In this document: piece after piece, positions 1 to 13,600 of the stretch | How the letters are laid out: each line of letters starts with the position of its first letter | How positions within the stretch are numbered: position 1 is the stretch's first letter | DNA from: Sarcocystis neurona | Lineage: Eukaryota; Apicomplexa; Conoidasida; Eucoccidiorida; Sarcocystidae | NCBI GenBank assembly: GCA_000727475.1 | Contig: KL647313.1 | Span: 1,713,214 to 1,777,213, forward strand | DNA: 64,000 bases | Direction of reading: 5' to 3' | Translations under genes and position numbers: made by a program | The notes under the pieces: model-generated | What the model saw: only the letters and a program-made list of their open reading frames with translations | Database searches by the model: none | Told to the model about the DNA's origin: nothing

Positions 1-3000
1 TGGAAAAGGATAAGTAGTGGGGACTAATCTGCGACGACACGGAATAGTGTGCATTGTGAAGGATCTCGTGAATACCTCTTTTCAACTATATACGTTCACA
101 CGTGTCTAGCTGTATACGCGTAATTTTGTCCCTCTGAGTACACAGACATGATTCATAATGTACGGACATAGAAAATACACAGAGCCACGGTGTGAAGTAA
201 TTAAAGACCTCTGCGCGACTCAGTTTGGTCGTATCTTACGGAATGCGGCATGCGTCGACACCCAGGAAACACGTGCGATGACAGTACCGCACAGATATAT
301 AATTCACATGTTTCTACACAGATGTGCACCTCTTCACAGCAGTGTACGCACGCAGTGAACGGCTTCAAGTGCAATTGTGTCTGTAGGACGTGAGCGCATA
401 TACGTGGCAAATATGCTTCTATAGTATTCCTGAGTACTAAAGTTCAAGCATATGGTAATGCATAAGCCTGTATCCACCAGTCGATCTCTATGCCAGCTCG
501 TACAATTACCGGCGGGTCCACGTAGGTACATAAATCCTACAGACTTGCCTTCTGGGCAGTCGACCTGGCTTACGTCTGCAGCTGGATATTGCCGAGGCAA
601 TGAGACACTGATCAATGCATGGATATCAGAGGTCTCTGAATGGATGTGTGTCCCGTTCACGTACCTTGAACCTACACCAAATTACGTCGATTGCAGAGCG
701 ATATATAGTTTTCCACGTATGTGTGTCCAAAGTTTTCACTTTTTAAACGCGGACATAAGCACACCTGGAAAAACACCCGAATGACGTCTGAAAGAAGTAA
801 GAAAGTCAGCTTTTGATAAGGCGTGGGCTGTACTTCAGGCTGTTGCCCACAGGTGCTGCATGTTTGTCAATTTCTTCTTCTATGACTTAGTTCATCAACC
901 AGAATGTACTCCATGTAGTTTCCTTCATGCCGCACGTCACAAACGAGTACAACGCCAGAGTCGTTTGCAATGTGTATTCGCTAGCGCAGACATGGTCCAC
1001 AAGGGTTGTGGCCATTCATCACTTTACAGACGTAACATGCGGTTTTTTCTTCAGTTTAATTACGATATTTCTACCCTGTGGTACAAACCAATAGAAATGA
1101 TGCTGTGTATAGATATACATGTGTGTATGTGTGTGTACACACAAATTTCCATGTTTCGTATCCATTCAGCGTACGAACTTGTTCCTCACGGAGTCACAGA
1201 TTTCCGTAGAGATGATGGTTTTGCGGAGAATACGTCGTCGAGGTCCAACGTGGTACCCTCCAAGGGCACAAGTAATACATTGTGTTCAACGCACGTAAAA
1301 GCACACAGAACCTTGAGACGTACTCCGGATGCAAGGGCTTTCAAAGAAATGGACGTTATGCGTTCTCCTGTGTTGCTCCAGAGTTGGTGAACGAAGCAGA
1401 CCGATACAGAATATAACCCTCTCTGCTACATCATCGAACACTAACAAATAAAGGCCATCGGGTGCGCCCCGAACGTGCTTCATGAACTGAAACACGTGAC
1501 AATTTTGGCAAAGCACTGCAGTTCAAGTCCAAGATTTCAGCAGAAGACCGAAGATCACTGCAAGCGAAGCGAGAGCCAGAATGTAGCAGCAGAAGCACCA
1601 CTAGGCGCAGGAAACGGTGCAGACGAGCAGCGCTGATCGGCGTACCAGCAGCGTGTAGATGCTCGCTTCTCGTCATTGCCTTACTACGCTCAATCAATTT
1701 ACGCTAACTGCGTCAGCTCGACCACAGGGAAATCATATAGCTCGGGAGGGGACCTAGAAAGCGGCACAAAGAGTCCGTACTTCGCCGGTTCTCTGCGTGC
1801 ACGCGGCGACTTGTCAACCTACTAAACACGGATCAGATCCAAACCTTGCACTCGACAGAAGAAAATGAAGTACGATGACGAGTTTGTGCATGTCTGGTTC
1901 CTTAAGTTGCGTGATCCTTTACAACCGACGGGAAATCTATGTCTACACAAAACTTAAAGTATGTAGGATGATCCTTCACGATCAACAGCTCACGAGTCCT
2001 GCCTCAAGGCAAAAGCTGTGTCTACACAAGACTTTGTACAAGTAAGGAAGGCAACAAACTACATTGTCTGCCGGAACTTAACAGTCTCACGCATGCCCAC
2101 GTAAAATGAATGCACGGAGGATAAGTACGAGTGTCGGCGCGTATGCCACGAATTTCCTTTGTTGCACCGCAGCTGGCCACAGGAGCAAACCAACGCAGAA
2201 ATGGCTCTACTTGATAAATGATTGACAAGTGGAAGGTGTATCCGAATTGCCTCTGCACGTACACAGGACGGTGTCGCAGTAAACAACTAGAAACAGGGAT
2301 GCACGCTAAGTACAACAACGGACCTCTCTGTCCGAAGAAATCCACCTGACAAAGTCCATGCTTGCACGGCAGGCAGCAGCTCAACTACTGCACATATACC
2401 CGCTCGTGCAGACTAGGTATACGCGGCGCGTGCGTAAAACGCGGTCGTCTTTTCAAGCATTTGCGAACGTGAACATGTGGTGGAGTCGTCTTTTGCATAT
2501 GCCGACAAAAAATGCACACGTGCAGCTTCGATTCGCCAGGGCACAATGTCTTCGTTGTCCGTTGCGTGCCAAGCACGGTGGCAATGCGTGTGCAAACTCG
2601 AGAATTTCAAGCAAAGTCCTCTCTGAACAGAGGTGAAGCTGGCAACGATTGCTCCCATGTGTGATAGCCGCCATATTAGCCAGCCACGGGTACGCTGAGG
2701 AAAATAAAACAGTCCCGTAAGTATCCTAGCGCGCACTCGTGTAAATTAGGCACGACCTTCACGCGGACGAAACATTTTCATGTGTAGAGTGTCCACATCT
2801 GGTAGTTCAACTATATAGTATGTATACGTATATCTGGAGTTATTTAAGCGGCAAGAAAAAGTCCCGCAGCTTCAGGTGCATTTGTCTTGCGGGTATACCC
2901 AGATGCGTGCCACAACACGGTGCAGTTTCACGTTTTAATGATACATGTATACGAAGAGAAGAGGAGCTACGAAATGCTTGTTTTTTTCCCTGATACGCTG

Positions 3001-4183
3001 CCGCTGAAGAGACGGGCGACTTGCAGCTTACGTACAGTGAAACACCTACGTCATTCAAATTCGAAAGACAACGCACACACTTCGAAATGAGTTTTTTTTG
3101 AAAGAGAAACTGGGTCGGATACACTGTGATGGCATTGTGCTGACGCTGTACACTCTCTTTCCGCCAGAGCGTAAGCGTGTGTGCAGCATGCTAAGGACTG
3201 CCGGGAACACAAATAGTACTTGTCAGTGCGTGTGGAATTCCTCTACCTCTTCCCTCCTTTATTCGACTGGTCATCAAAAGCTCTAAAGTGGAATGCTCTT
3301 GACATGCCTGCAAAATCTTTGCATATCCACGTACAGCCAAATTCATCCGAGAGAATACAACTTCGTCAGGTAATGTGTGTCGCCTTCGCGCCTAAGCAGT
3401 TGCCACGCGAGTTTGCTACCTTTGAATGCACAGACTGCAAAGGTGAAAATATGAAGGTCTGTACAAGCGTGTAGTCCAATATGTCTCATGCAACCGTCCC
3501 CAGCCCTTGCAGTGCCTCTTCTCTTCAGTGTCTACCTTGTGCGTGTTCACCGCGTCATTATATACATATATACAGATATGTGTACCATACAGTGAGAACG
3601 TATGACACAGAGTTCCGCTGTTGTACACTGTGCTATCGTGCATTCGTGCGAATAGCAAAAAAGAAAAGACACAGTTGCGACAGCGGTGCTGTTGCTCCCT
3701 TTGGTGGCTGCTGCTTGTCGCATCTTCGTTTCACACGTGCCCTAAAACCTACGTGCTGCTGTTCCCGCTAGGAGAGTGCGACTGCTGTTGCTGCTGCCGC
3801 CGTGCTGCTGGTGCTGTTCCCGTCACAGCACACGAAAATTGTAAGCCGTGTTGAAACGCTGGTGCCCGGAGGAAGGTAAGTGCTATTGCGCCCACTGGTG
3901 TCACTCGTTCTGGCTTTAACTTCTACCTGGACCCCAGACACGTGCTCCCGTTCAGCGGTTGCTGCCGCTGCTCGTCTCGCTGCTGCATCTAAGACAGTCC
4001 TGCCGTAGGTGCTGCTGCTGCTGCTACTGCGATCGTGGCTGCCAATCCTGTTGATGTGCCTACTGCCGCTGCTGTTGTCGTTGCTGGTGACGGGTACTGC
4101 TCCACAAGCTGTTGCTGTCGTTGTCAACGCTGCGACTCAGGAGGTAGGCTCTCCGGTATCACAGAAGGACTTGCCTGCTGGGA
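1..4183. other. Low-repeat sequence, no gene supported
   Basis: This stretch is mostly non-repetitive and lacks the long (TA)n and triplet arrays of the rest of the window until about 3.66 kb. Open frames of up to 176 codons (860-1390, plus) exist on both strands but show no recognisable domain, compositional bias or splice pattern. A CAG-bearing patch at about 1500-1640 could be an exon fragment on the plus strand, but nothing anchors it. From about 3.66 to 4.14 kb the plus strand is CTG-rich. This lies just beyond the stop of the minus-strand gene and could be its 3' untranslated region. Confidence 0.4.
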
Positions 4184-4665
4184 CTACTGCGGCTGGCAAC
4201 GTGTGAGGCTGGCGTCACGAAGTCTGTCCAGCGCATTTTCAAAAGAGTGCAGAGCTGCAAATGTTCGAGCATCGCCAGCAAAAGAAAAAATACTTTTTTC
4301 AAGCGGGTCGAAGCCCTTTTTCCCATCTGCTGCCGTGTAACTGGCTAGACAGCGCAACATATCGCCTAGCTGCTCTCCCTGTGTTTCCGCGTCGTTCATA
4401 ACATCAAAAATAGCTTCTGCGCGTCTATGCCACTGCTGCAGTTGCTCTCCTCTACGTGTTGTCAACCGTGCGCCTGCAGGGATACTGCCACCAGCTGCAG
4501 GGACGCCTGCAGCAATTTTTCTTGTGCTGCCTGTCCGGAGAAAAGAAGGAAAGTGACGCGCAGCAGGGGACACGGAAGAAGAGGAGAAAGGAGCAGCAGC
4601 ACTTCCACGAGTCGAATAGGCCAGCTTCGGTGCAGCTGCTGGTGCTGGTCCTCGGTCATCCACGT
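4184..4665 (-). CDS. Last exon of TerD-like gene (stop at 4184)
   Basis: Two bases, 159 codons and a TAG stop. The acceptor is GTTTTTGCTCAG, after a short 122-base intron. A Pro/Ala/Ser-rich first half is followed by a non-repetitive helical C-terminus: [40 protein letters not shown] and [20 protein letters not shown]. This C-terminal block has the most complex composition of the gene's tail and should be the best search query, but I do not recognise it. Confidence 0.62.
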
Positions 4666-7600
4666 CTGAGCAAAAACACATGGGACGAAGCAGCAACGGG
4701 CAGCGCAGTCTGCGTCACCAGCTCTCTCTTGTACCTGCCGCTGCTGCAGCCTTCGCTGCTGTCGTTCCTATTCTCGCTGCTCCTCACCTTCTTCTCCTTT
4801 ATTCTCCACCTCAAGACGAGACAGCAGCAGAGACGACCGGTGTCTCAGGGTCGAACCGTAGAGGTAATTCTCCGCAGCAGCACTCACGGCTGCTGCAGGC
4901 TCCAGCAGACTGTTCGCCGCAGCCTGAGGATACTCCCCTTCTCTCCGCTGCCACGCGCGACGGCTCCACTGCCGCGGCACCAGGATTTCATCTATAACAA
5001 GCTGCAAAGAAGGAGAAACCAGTCGAAAAAAGAGAATTTAGACAGACACATGCACGCAAACGTATAGATACGTATACACCCGTGGGGGAAATACATATAT
5101 ACATATATATACACACATATATATGAAGAGAAGAGAGACGCATAGATTAATAAGTATTCACTCTTGTAGAGTCGTATCCACGCAGGTGTAACAGAGAGAG
5201 TAAAACACAAGCATTTGCACTTCTACCTATGTTTCTATCTTCCCCCATATAGATATACATGTACTACTTCTCCGTTAAAGAGACACACCCAAGTATATGT
5301 GAAAAAAGTTGCGCGCTTCTACTACCGGGAGAGACGTATGAAGTTGAGGCTCTCTCACTTCTCTGCAGATTGTGCAGAACACCGAGGGATCGCTGCGCGA
5401 TACAATACGTCCATACAAAGGACAGTTATTATATGTCCGTCGAACTTTGCTCGCCTCCACAGATTTCCCTTCACATCCCCCTTCCTAGCACTGCGTTGCA
5501 AGAGATCCAACTTTTCTCTCTGCGTGAAGCAAGTCGTGCGGAGAAAAGAAAGGAAAGTCACAGTTGGTGAGAGCACCCTCTACTGTATCCACGTATCCCG
5601 CACTCGGTCCGACGGCGTCCACACCCCACCAACTTAAAACCCGGTAGTACACACCTATTCCTCTTTATATATCACTATATATACATCTCTTCTCTATCCT
5701 ACTATAAAGGAACGTTTCCCCTCTCTCCTGCAAGAGAAGTACGTGTCTTCTTTATCCTACTATAAATACACATTCCCCACATGATCCTCCAGCAGCTACG
5801 CCGTCCCTTTCTCTAGGGGACTTCGTACCTGGAGCGTGGCCGCGGCTGTCCTATCCCGCTACCGCATGAAAAATATTTCATATATCTATCTATCTATCTA
5901 CCCATATATATATATGTATATCCATGTGTACATATACGTATATATATATATATATATAACGTAAATATATATATATATATATATATGTTGCAGAGCGACG
6001 CCCGTCACCGTCCGCTGCCGTAAGTGTGCGTCGGAGGATTATGTATATTGATACACAAGCTTGTAGACCTGCACGTACATACGCATGCGCCTAAGCATAC
6101 CCTCAGGTATATACATATGTATATATATATATATATATATGAGACCAGGTGTAGCGCAGGTAAGGAGAAATCCTGCTTCACCTCAACCTCTGCAATTCTT
6201 TTCCAGCGTATCCTGGAGCTTGTGAGTCTACGTACGTATATGCACAGGCACGCGCCTACAACGACAAGCACATGAATGCCTACACACGTTAATAGATATA
6301 TATATATATATATAGAGAGAGAGATCTTTTTTCTGTGTGACGGCCTCCGCATATATGCGTGTACTGCGTGGAGACAGAGACGCACCTGTGGAGAGACGGG
6401 GTGCTGCGGCGGAGACAGGGCACGAGTGGTACGAAGGCGCTGATCCAGGCCGGCGAGCTGCAGTTTCAACTAGAAGAAAGATTTGTCAGAGGCAACAAGG
6501 AGAGAAAGAAGAAGACGAGGAAGGAGAGAAATGACGGCAAAAACATAGAGATAGGAAAGACGATGAGCGCGGCACGAGAGGGAGAAAAAGAAGGCGGAAG
6601 TACAGGAACAAAAAAATTCTACGTTAGGAGGCAGTTGATAAATATATTATGTAGCATACAGACATGTAAATATGCGCCGAAGTATGCATTTATATATATA
6701 TATACATATGTGTAGATAGACAGATGTCTACAGGTAAACAGAGAGACAGATATAGACAGGTATAGATGGATTAGTACATATATGAGATCAGTCGATATAG
6801 AAGGACAGACATACATATAGACAGACATTGATAGACAGATATATAGAAATATAGACAAGTAAAGCTACAAAGGTGAATATATATATATATATACAGATAG
6901 CATTAGGTGGTATTGACAGACACAGACAGGTAGACACAGGTAGATAGACGAACGTAGACACAGGTCGACGGATTTATAGATGGCTAGATACATAGAGGTA
7001 GATATAGTCAGAGATATAGAGATACAGGTAGACACAGATAGATGGAGATGTAAAGAGACAGAGCGCTTCAAAAAGATAGATGCGGCTAGGCAGCCATGTC
7101 CTTTCCCCACATGAGAAACGCATTTCCGCATGCACGGAAAGACAAGCGATCATCGGGAAAAATAATGCCTATTTCTCAGGCAGACACACCTAGACATACG
7201 CGCATGCGTCGACGTGCAAGTGTTTGTCTTCCCATACATTCTTAAAGAGAAAAATTAGTCCCTGGGGACATTTTTCCCAAAGTCGCATGGCCGGCACATT
7301 GTCACGCAGACATCTCTTTCTATACGTCCCCAAGGGGGGGGGAAGGGACACGTGTTTTTCAGTCATTTGCGTGCGCCAACGTTTTGCATGCGCAAATGCC
7401 GACGTGTGGATATTATTAACACACGCACACACACCTGCCCACCCACAGACTTCCCTGCCAACTGCAGTGCGCGGACACTTTTCTGGGATTACTTGGGAGA
7501 AATTTACTCGAACCTGCCAAGCCACCTGAGTGTACGAGCAGCTGCACACGCTTGAGCGACAGATCCGCCGGCGCGGGTGCGCGCGTGTGTGGGTGGGGCG

Positions 7601-10600
7601 CATGTTTTTGCAGCTGCTCTGCGGCCACGTCTGCAGGGGATACAGGGCTGTCAAGTCGAAGAAGACTCCACGCAGAGTATTTACGACAGGCAGCGTAGCT
7701 GGCTTGCGGGGACATCGTAAGCAACGTCTTTTTATAGCTGTCCATATGCATATATGACGTGAGAGACAGAGAGAGACGGGGTGTGTACAAATATTTCCGC
7801 TTTTGTTTGTATGTCTGGTAAACGTGTACGCGTGCATATATACGGAGAGCGAGAGAAAGAGAGAGAGAGAGCGTGAGGAGGGATGTATACAGAAGTACAG
7901 GTAATATTTGCCTGCATGCGTACGTATGTATGTGGCCCTGTGTCGCGCATCTCTATGTATAGATATTCTCCCCGAGATGAAAGAGTAAATACTTCTGCTG
8001 GCCTGTCGAGTCGCACGCAACGCGCAGTCCCCCCCGCCCGCGGGCTCACCTCCGTTAGCGACTGCGCAACGCGTTGCTGATTTCTTTCCCCTCGGGCGAC
8101 AACATTTTCTATGACCCGCAGTTTCCTCTCTAAGTCTTCTCTTTCCATCGCCGCAGCCGCAGTTCTCTCGGCAGCAGCAGCTCGTCGCTTCATTGCTGCT
8201 GCAAGAAGCGGCCCTTCCGCCTCCTCCCCCTCCTCCCTCTTCCTCCCTCCTCCCCCCCAACACCACCGTCCTGCTGCTGCTGCGGCAGCGTCTCTGCTGT
8301 CGCAGCTGTTCGACGTGCGTCCGCCTGCGCAGCAGCTCCACGCCAATGGCAGATATGCAGAGAAAGCGAGGAGGCCAAGACTTGCAGCGATACAACAGCA
8401 GCGGCAGCAGCCACCGGGTAACGGCAACAGCAGCAGCAGCGGACGCAGCAGCAGCGGCAGAAAGGAGGCGCGTGTCTGTGCACACGCGTGTCGGTAGCAA
8501 TAGCAGCAGCCACCTCACACGGAAGCTGCAGCAGTGCGACACGTGCAGCAGTAGTTGTGGCAGCAGAAGCAGCAACAGCAGCAGCACGAGAAAGCGCATC
8601 GGCCCACGTACGACCAGCAGCAGCAGTCATACAGCAGTGCGGCACCTGCAGCAGCAGTTGCAGCAGCAGCAAGGGACGCAGCAACAGCAGTAGAAGGCAG
8701 GCGCACATCTGTGCACGTGTGTCTCAGCAGCAATAGCTGCAGTCTCACGGAAGAAGCTGCTTCCGCCACCATAGCCGCCGCAGCAGGCAGAGCAGCAGGA
8801 CACGCGCTGTAGCCAAAGCAGAGTGTGGTTGGAGACACGCGGTAGCAGCAGTAGCGTGGAGGATGCGAAGGCGGAATGACCGCTGCGCGCGGGGAGAAAG
8901 CGCAGGAGTCCTCCGCATATAAAAAAGTCATAGCGTGTGCAGCACTGGACCCACGCGAGGAAAGGAAAGAGAGGAGGAAGAACGCGAGGAAGAAGAAAAA
9001 AAAAGAAGAGAGAGAGAAACGGCCAGCAACAGCGCATGCACAGCAGCGGCACCGGCAGAGAGGTCTGAGGAGCACGAGAGAAAACGGAAGAAAAAGAGAA
9101 AAAGGATCAGCCACAGGGGGGCCCGGCGGCACCGGAGGAGAGGGACAAAGCGGGCGGAAACACGCAGCAGCAGCAGCAGCAGATTTCTCGGAGAAACGGG
9201 CTGCGGCAAACAGAGGAAAAGCAGGAGGACCAGAGAAGGCACAACGCACGATGACAGACGAAAAGCCGAGAAACAAGAAAATGAAGAATCAGAAGGAAGA
9301 AAGGGACACATACGCCATACTAGCAACTTCTCCTACACCCACATATCCCTGCTTATGTCCACGGGACTAACAGATACATACGAGGGCACTTCTCTCAATT
9401 CTTTCTCTCTTCTCCTCTCTATCTTGTTTTCCTCTCTTTTGGTTTACACCTACACAAACGTGCTCACGTCCACGCATGCATACATACATCCGCGCGCACA
9501 CACACATACACGTATGCGAAGATACGTATACACCTAGAAACATACACATATACATATACAGATATATACACATATATGTATCCTCGTCCTCTTTCTCCGC
9601 TGCTACGACGGAAAGAGAACATTTGTAGAGGAAATCGCGGTCACAGAATACTTTACATACATATACATAAATATATATATATATATATGCATACATGTGA
9701 CTACATGTATACAGACACACACACACACACATATAGAACTTTGTATACGTATACATATATATATAGATATATACATACATATCCATGTGACTACATGTAT
9801 ACAGAGGCAAATACACACATATACATATACGTATAAATACACACGCACGAATAGGAGGATATCCTCGTTTGCACAGCAGTGTGGATCTGTCTCCGAATAC
9901 ATGTCCACAAGCAGACAGATAAAGACAAACAAATGCACTTGCGTTAGCGTAGGATATGTCTCTGTCTTGCAATTTTGCGTGTGGGCAGGTCACTTGCATC
10001 TGCAGCAGCAACTGGAGCGTGGTGGACATACTTGCTGCTGCTTTTTTAACCGCTGTTGCATGCGCGGCGGCAGCAGGTCCTGCGTCTGGTCGTCGCGACG
10101 TTCGAGTTTGCGATTAATTTCTGCCGCTGCTGCAGCAACAGTCTCGAGCAGCTGCTGCAGCCCGGCGACGGTCCTCTCTAGGGCGTGCAGGCGCTTGTCG
10201 ACATTCTCCCTGTACGAGGGAGAGGCGTCGTGATCCCGCTGCTGCTGCTGTAACAAGCGCGTTTCCTCGACGTCCCGCAGCAGCTCTTGCTGCTGCCTCT
10301 CGTATTCTTTCTCCTCCTCCTCTTCGTCCCCTGCTGCGGTTGCTGCTCCTTCTTCGGCCTCTTCTTCGCTGCCCCATCAACCCACACACCAGCAGCAGAA
10401 GCAGGGACACCAGCTCAGCAGCAACAGGCGTGGGTGCAACAACCGCCTGGGACGGCCTACCTACCTACATATATACATATATATAAATAGCGACACACAT
10501 ACATCTGTAAATATCCACACACACACACACACACACAGAAAAGTAGATAGATCTACTGGAGAAGAGAAAACGAAGATCTTTACGTAGCTTTTGCTTTTTC

Positions 10601-13600
10601 CTCATTCGTGCAGTCGTAGAGTACGTGCATACGTCTTGAGGAGACTTTCATTGCTGCTGCATACGTACCAAATGTAGGGTAGAGCGCCTTCGTCTTCTGC
10701 TGCTTCGAGTTTGATTTTTTGTTCTTGCTCCCCGTCGGAGAACGACTCCTCCCTTTCTTTGTAGAACTCTTCTTCTTCCTCTTCCGCAACTTCTCTATGG
10801 AATCCCCCCTTTGGCTCCTGCTGCTGTTGCCGCGGCCTCCGGGAGACAAACAACGCGGTAGCCGCTTCGTTTTCCTCTGGATCTGCTGCTCGTGCTGCCG
10901 TTGCTGCACCGGCTGCTGCTGCACGTCTCGACAGCCGGCCAGTGGACGCGGCTCCAGCAACTCCGCGCCACGGAGCAGGAAAAAGTGTGCTTCTCTCCCG
11001 ACGCCGTTGTCCTGCTGCCGATTCTTCTTCTTCCATTCCCGCTGCTGCGGACGCTGCTGCTGCATCGTAATCTTCTTTTCCTCTGCCTCTTCTTCCTCTC
11101 CCTTCTGCTTCTGCTGCTGCTGCTGCAGAGGAGGAAAAGGATGTGCCCCTGCGATTGCCGAAGGAGTAGTAACCTCGCGCTCTTCCTCCTGCTGCCTCGG
11201 CGGCGGCTGCCTCGGGACTCCTGCTGCCCACTGCTCCTCGTCTCTCATGCATGCCCTCTGTGCCAGAATCCTCTGCTTCATCGCTCAAAGAAACGCGGTT
11301 GCATACTTCAAATTCTTGCTGCAGTAGCACCAGCACGTCGGCAATACGGCGCACACAACGCAGCAGTGGGAGAAGCAAAGCAGCAGAAGCAGCAACAAGA
11401 GCAGCAGAAGGGACGCAGCAGAAAATGGCCCCACAGCAGCAGCAAAAGTACCAGCAGCAACAGTCCGCAGCAGGAGAAGCAGCAACCGCGCAGTTGGAAG
11501 AGAGGACTGGCCAGGAAGGCGCAACAGAAAAGGCAATGTGCTGCAGCAGCAGCAGCAGCAAAAAAGGACCAGCAACAAGCTGTAGCAGCCATACCATAAC
11601 TGAACGAGGAGGGCCAGCCGCATGCGAAGCGCAGCAGCACCAGCAGCAGCGGCCCCACCGGCCCCACAAGAGGCAGCAGCAGTCGGCGACAGCAGGACAG
11701 CAGCAGCAGGAGACCAGCAGCAGCAGGAGACCAGCAGCAGCAGGAGACCAGCAGCAGGACAGCAACAGCGGCAGGACAGCAGCAGCAGGAGGCGCGCACG
11801 TGCGGCAGATATGCGATCAAAGTAAAGTGTGGAGGAGAGATCCCGAACTTCAAAAAGACAAAGGGACAGAAAAAGTCCCGGACAAACAAAAATAAATGTG
11901 TAAACACAGATCTCTATCCCCTAAGGCCTGTTTTCACGCCGGTGTATGCATGCAGTCACTCTCAAGCACGTATCTGTCCATCTATCTTTCTCCCTATCTA
12001 TATCTCTCCGTATATATATACATATATATATGTGTATGTGCAGCCACACATATTTGAATACTTCCACAGATATACAAAAGAGTTTATATATATAAGTTGC
12101 ATATATATATATATATATACATATATGTATAAGGAGTATGTACATATGTATATATTTATAATGTTTACACATATATATATATATATACATATATGTATAA
12201 AGTATATATATATATGTGGACGTGCACATGAGGTATACGTAGGCATAAGTGATTACGTGTAGGTGTACGTGTATGGCAGTACGTCGGGAGGTGCTGTGCA
12301 GGCAGGGCGAGAGGCGGTGACTACTTTTTCCGCAGAGAATAGAAACGCTTGCATGTGTGATGGACTGCGGCACACACACATACACGTGTCCTTCCACAGG
12401 CAGGGCGATATATGCTTTCCATCTACACGGACACGTGTGCCTACGTTTCTGTACTTGCATAGCACCGCCGCTCGGAGCCGCACGTTGCAGCGCATGCAAA
12501 CTCTATTTGCCTTCATGAGAAACGTCACAGAGAGGAAGACGAGGAAGCGAAAGAAAGGAAGGAAGAGCCGCGCGGGGCAGGACTGCAGAAATACACGCAT
12601 GCACCGACAAAGAGGGAGAATAGAGAGAAGAGAAAGTCAACTTTTGAGGAAACGAAGAAGGAGGAGATCGAGAAAACAGAGAGACAGCAGGTCCAAATGA
12701 AGGCGGAGAACAGGAAGAGGAGAACAGCAGAAAAAGAGGCTCTAAACGAAAGAAGTTATGCGACGTCGAAGACAACACGACGGCGTGTACATCAGAAACG
12801 TGGCTTTCCAAGATGATGTGCCTACACACGTACACACATATACGCAGCCACGTACGCAAAGACAGAAATATAAACAATATAGGTACACATATACACCTGG
12901 ACACACATAGGAAATTGATATCCATATATACATACGTAGACACTAACAAATATATATATACATACAGTAAATGGATGTACATGCATGTACACACCCAGCT
13001 ATATCTAGAGATACACATATATATATATATATATATATATAAACAAAGTAGATTGATAAGTACATATATGTGTGCACGTACACAGTTACACGTGTATACC
13101 TATGACAAGATATATATGCATATATATATATATGTATAGATACATATACACAGGTAATTGCATGAATATACGTATTTACGCATATAAAAACATACAAGAA
13201 TGAATAGAGAGAAATATTTACATATATATGTACTTATATATATACACGTATACATAGATACACACAACATACAATTCATATAAATGAATCTATGTTTGTG
13301 AATAAGAGAGAAATCTGTCGGAAGAACTGGCAGGCTACAAGCGTTTTTTTGAGCACACATACGTATAATATACATACACACATGTACATATATATATACA
13401 AGTATATAGCGGTGCACATACACACACACACATATACACAAATTCACTTATATATATACATGTTTTTTATCAATAATATACTAGGCACAACCTAAAATTA
13501 TACATACACATACATATATATATATATATCTATATGTATACACAGATAGATACACTTAAGTATTTAGATATACAACTAAACACATACACACATACATATT

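Noticed and set aside
7190..8599. 469-codon minus-strand open frame
   Set aside because: It runs through CTG, CACACA and unique intron DNA with Leu/Cys/Ser runs; only the different frame ending at 8050 has coiled-coil composition and a donor.
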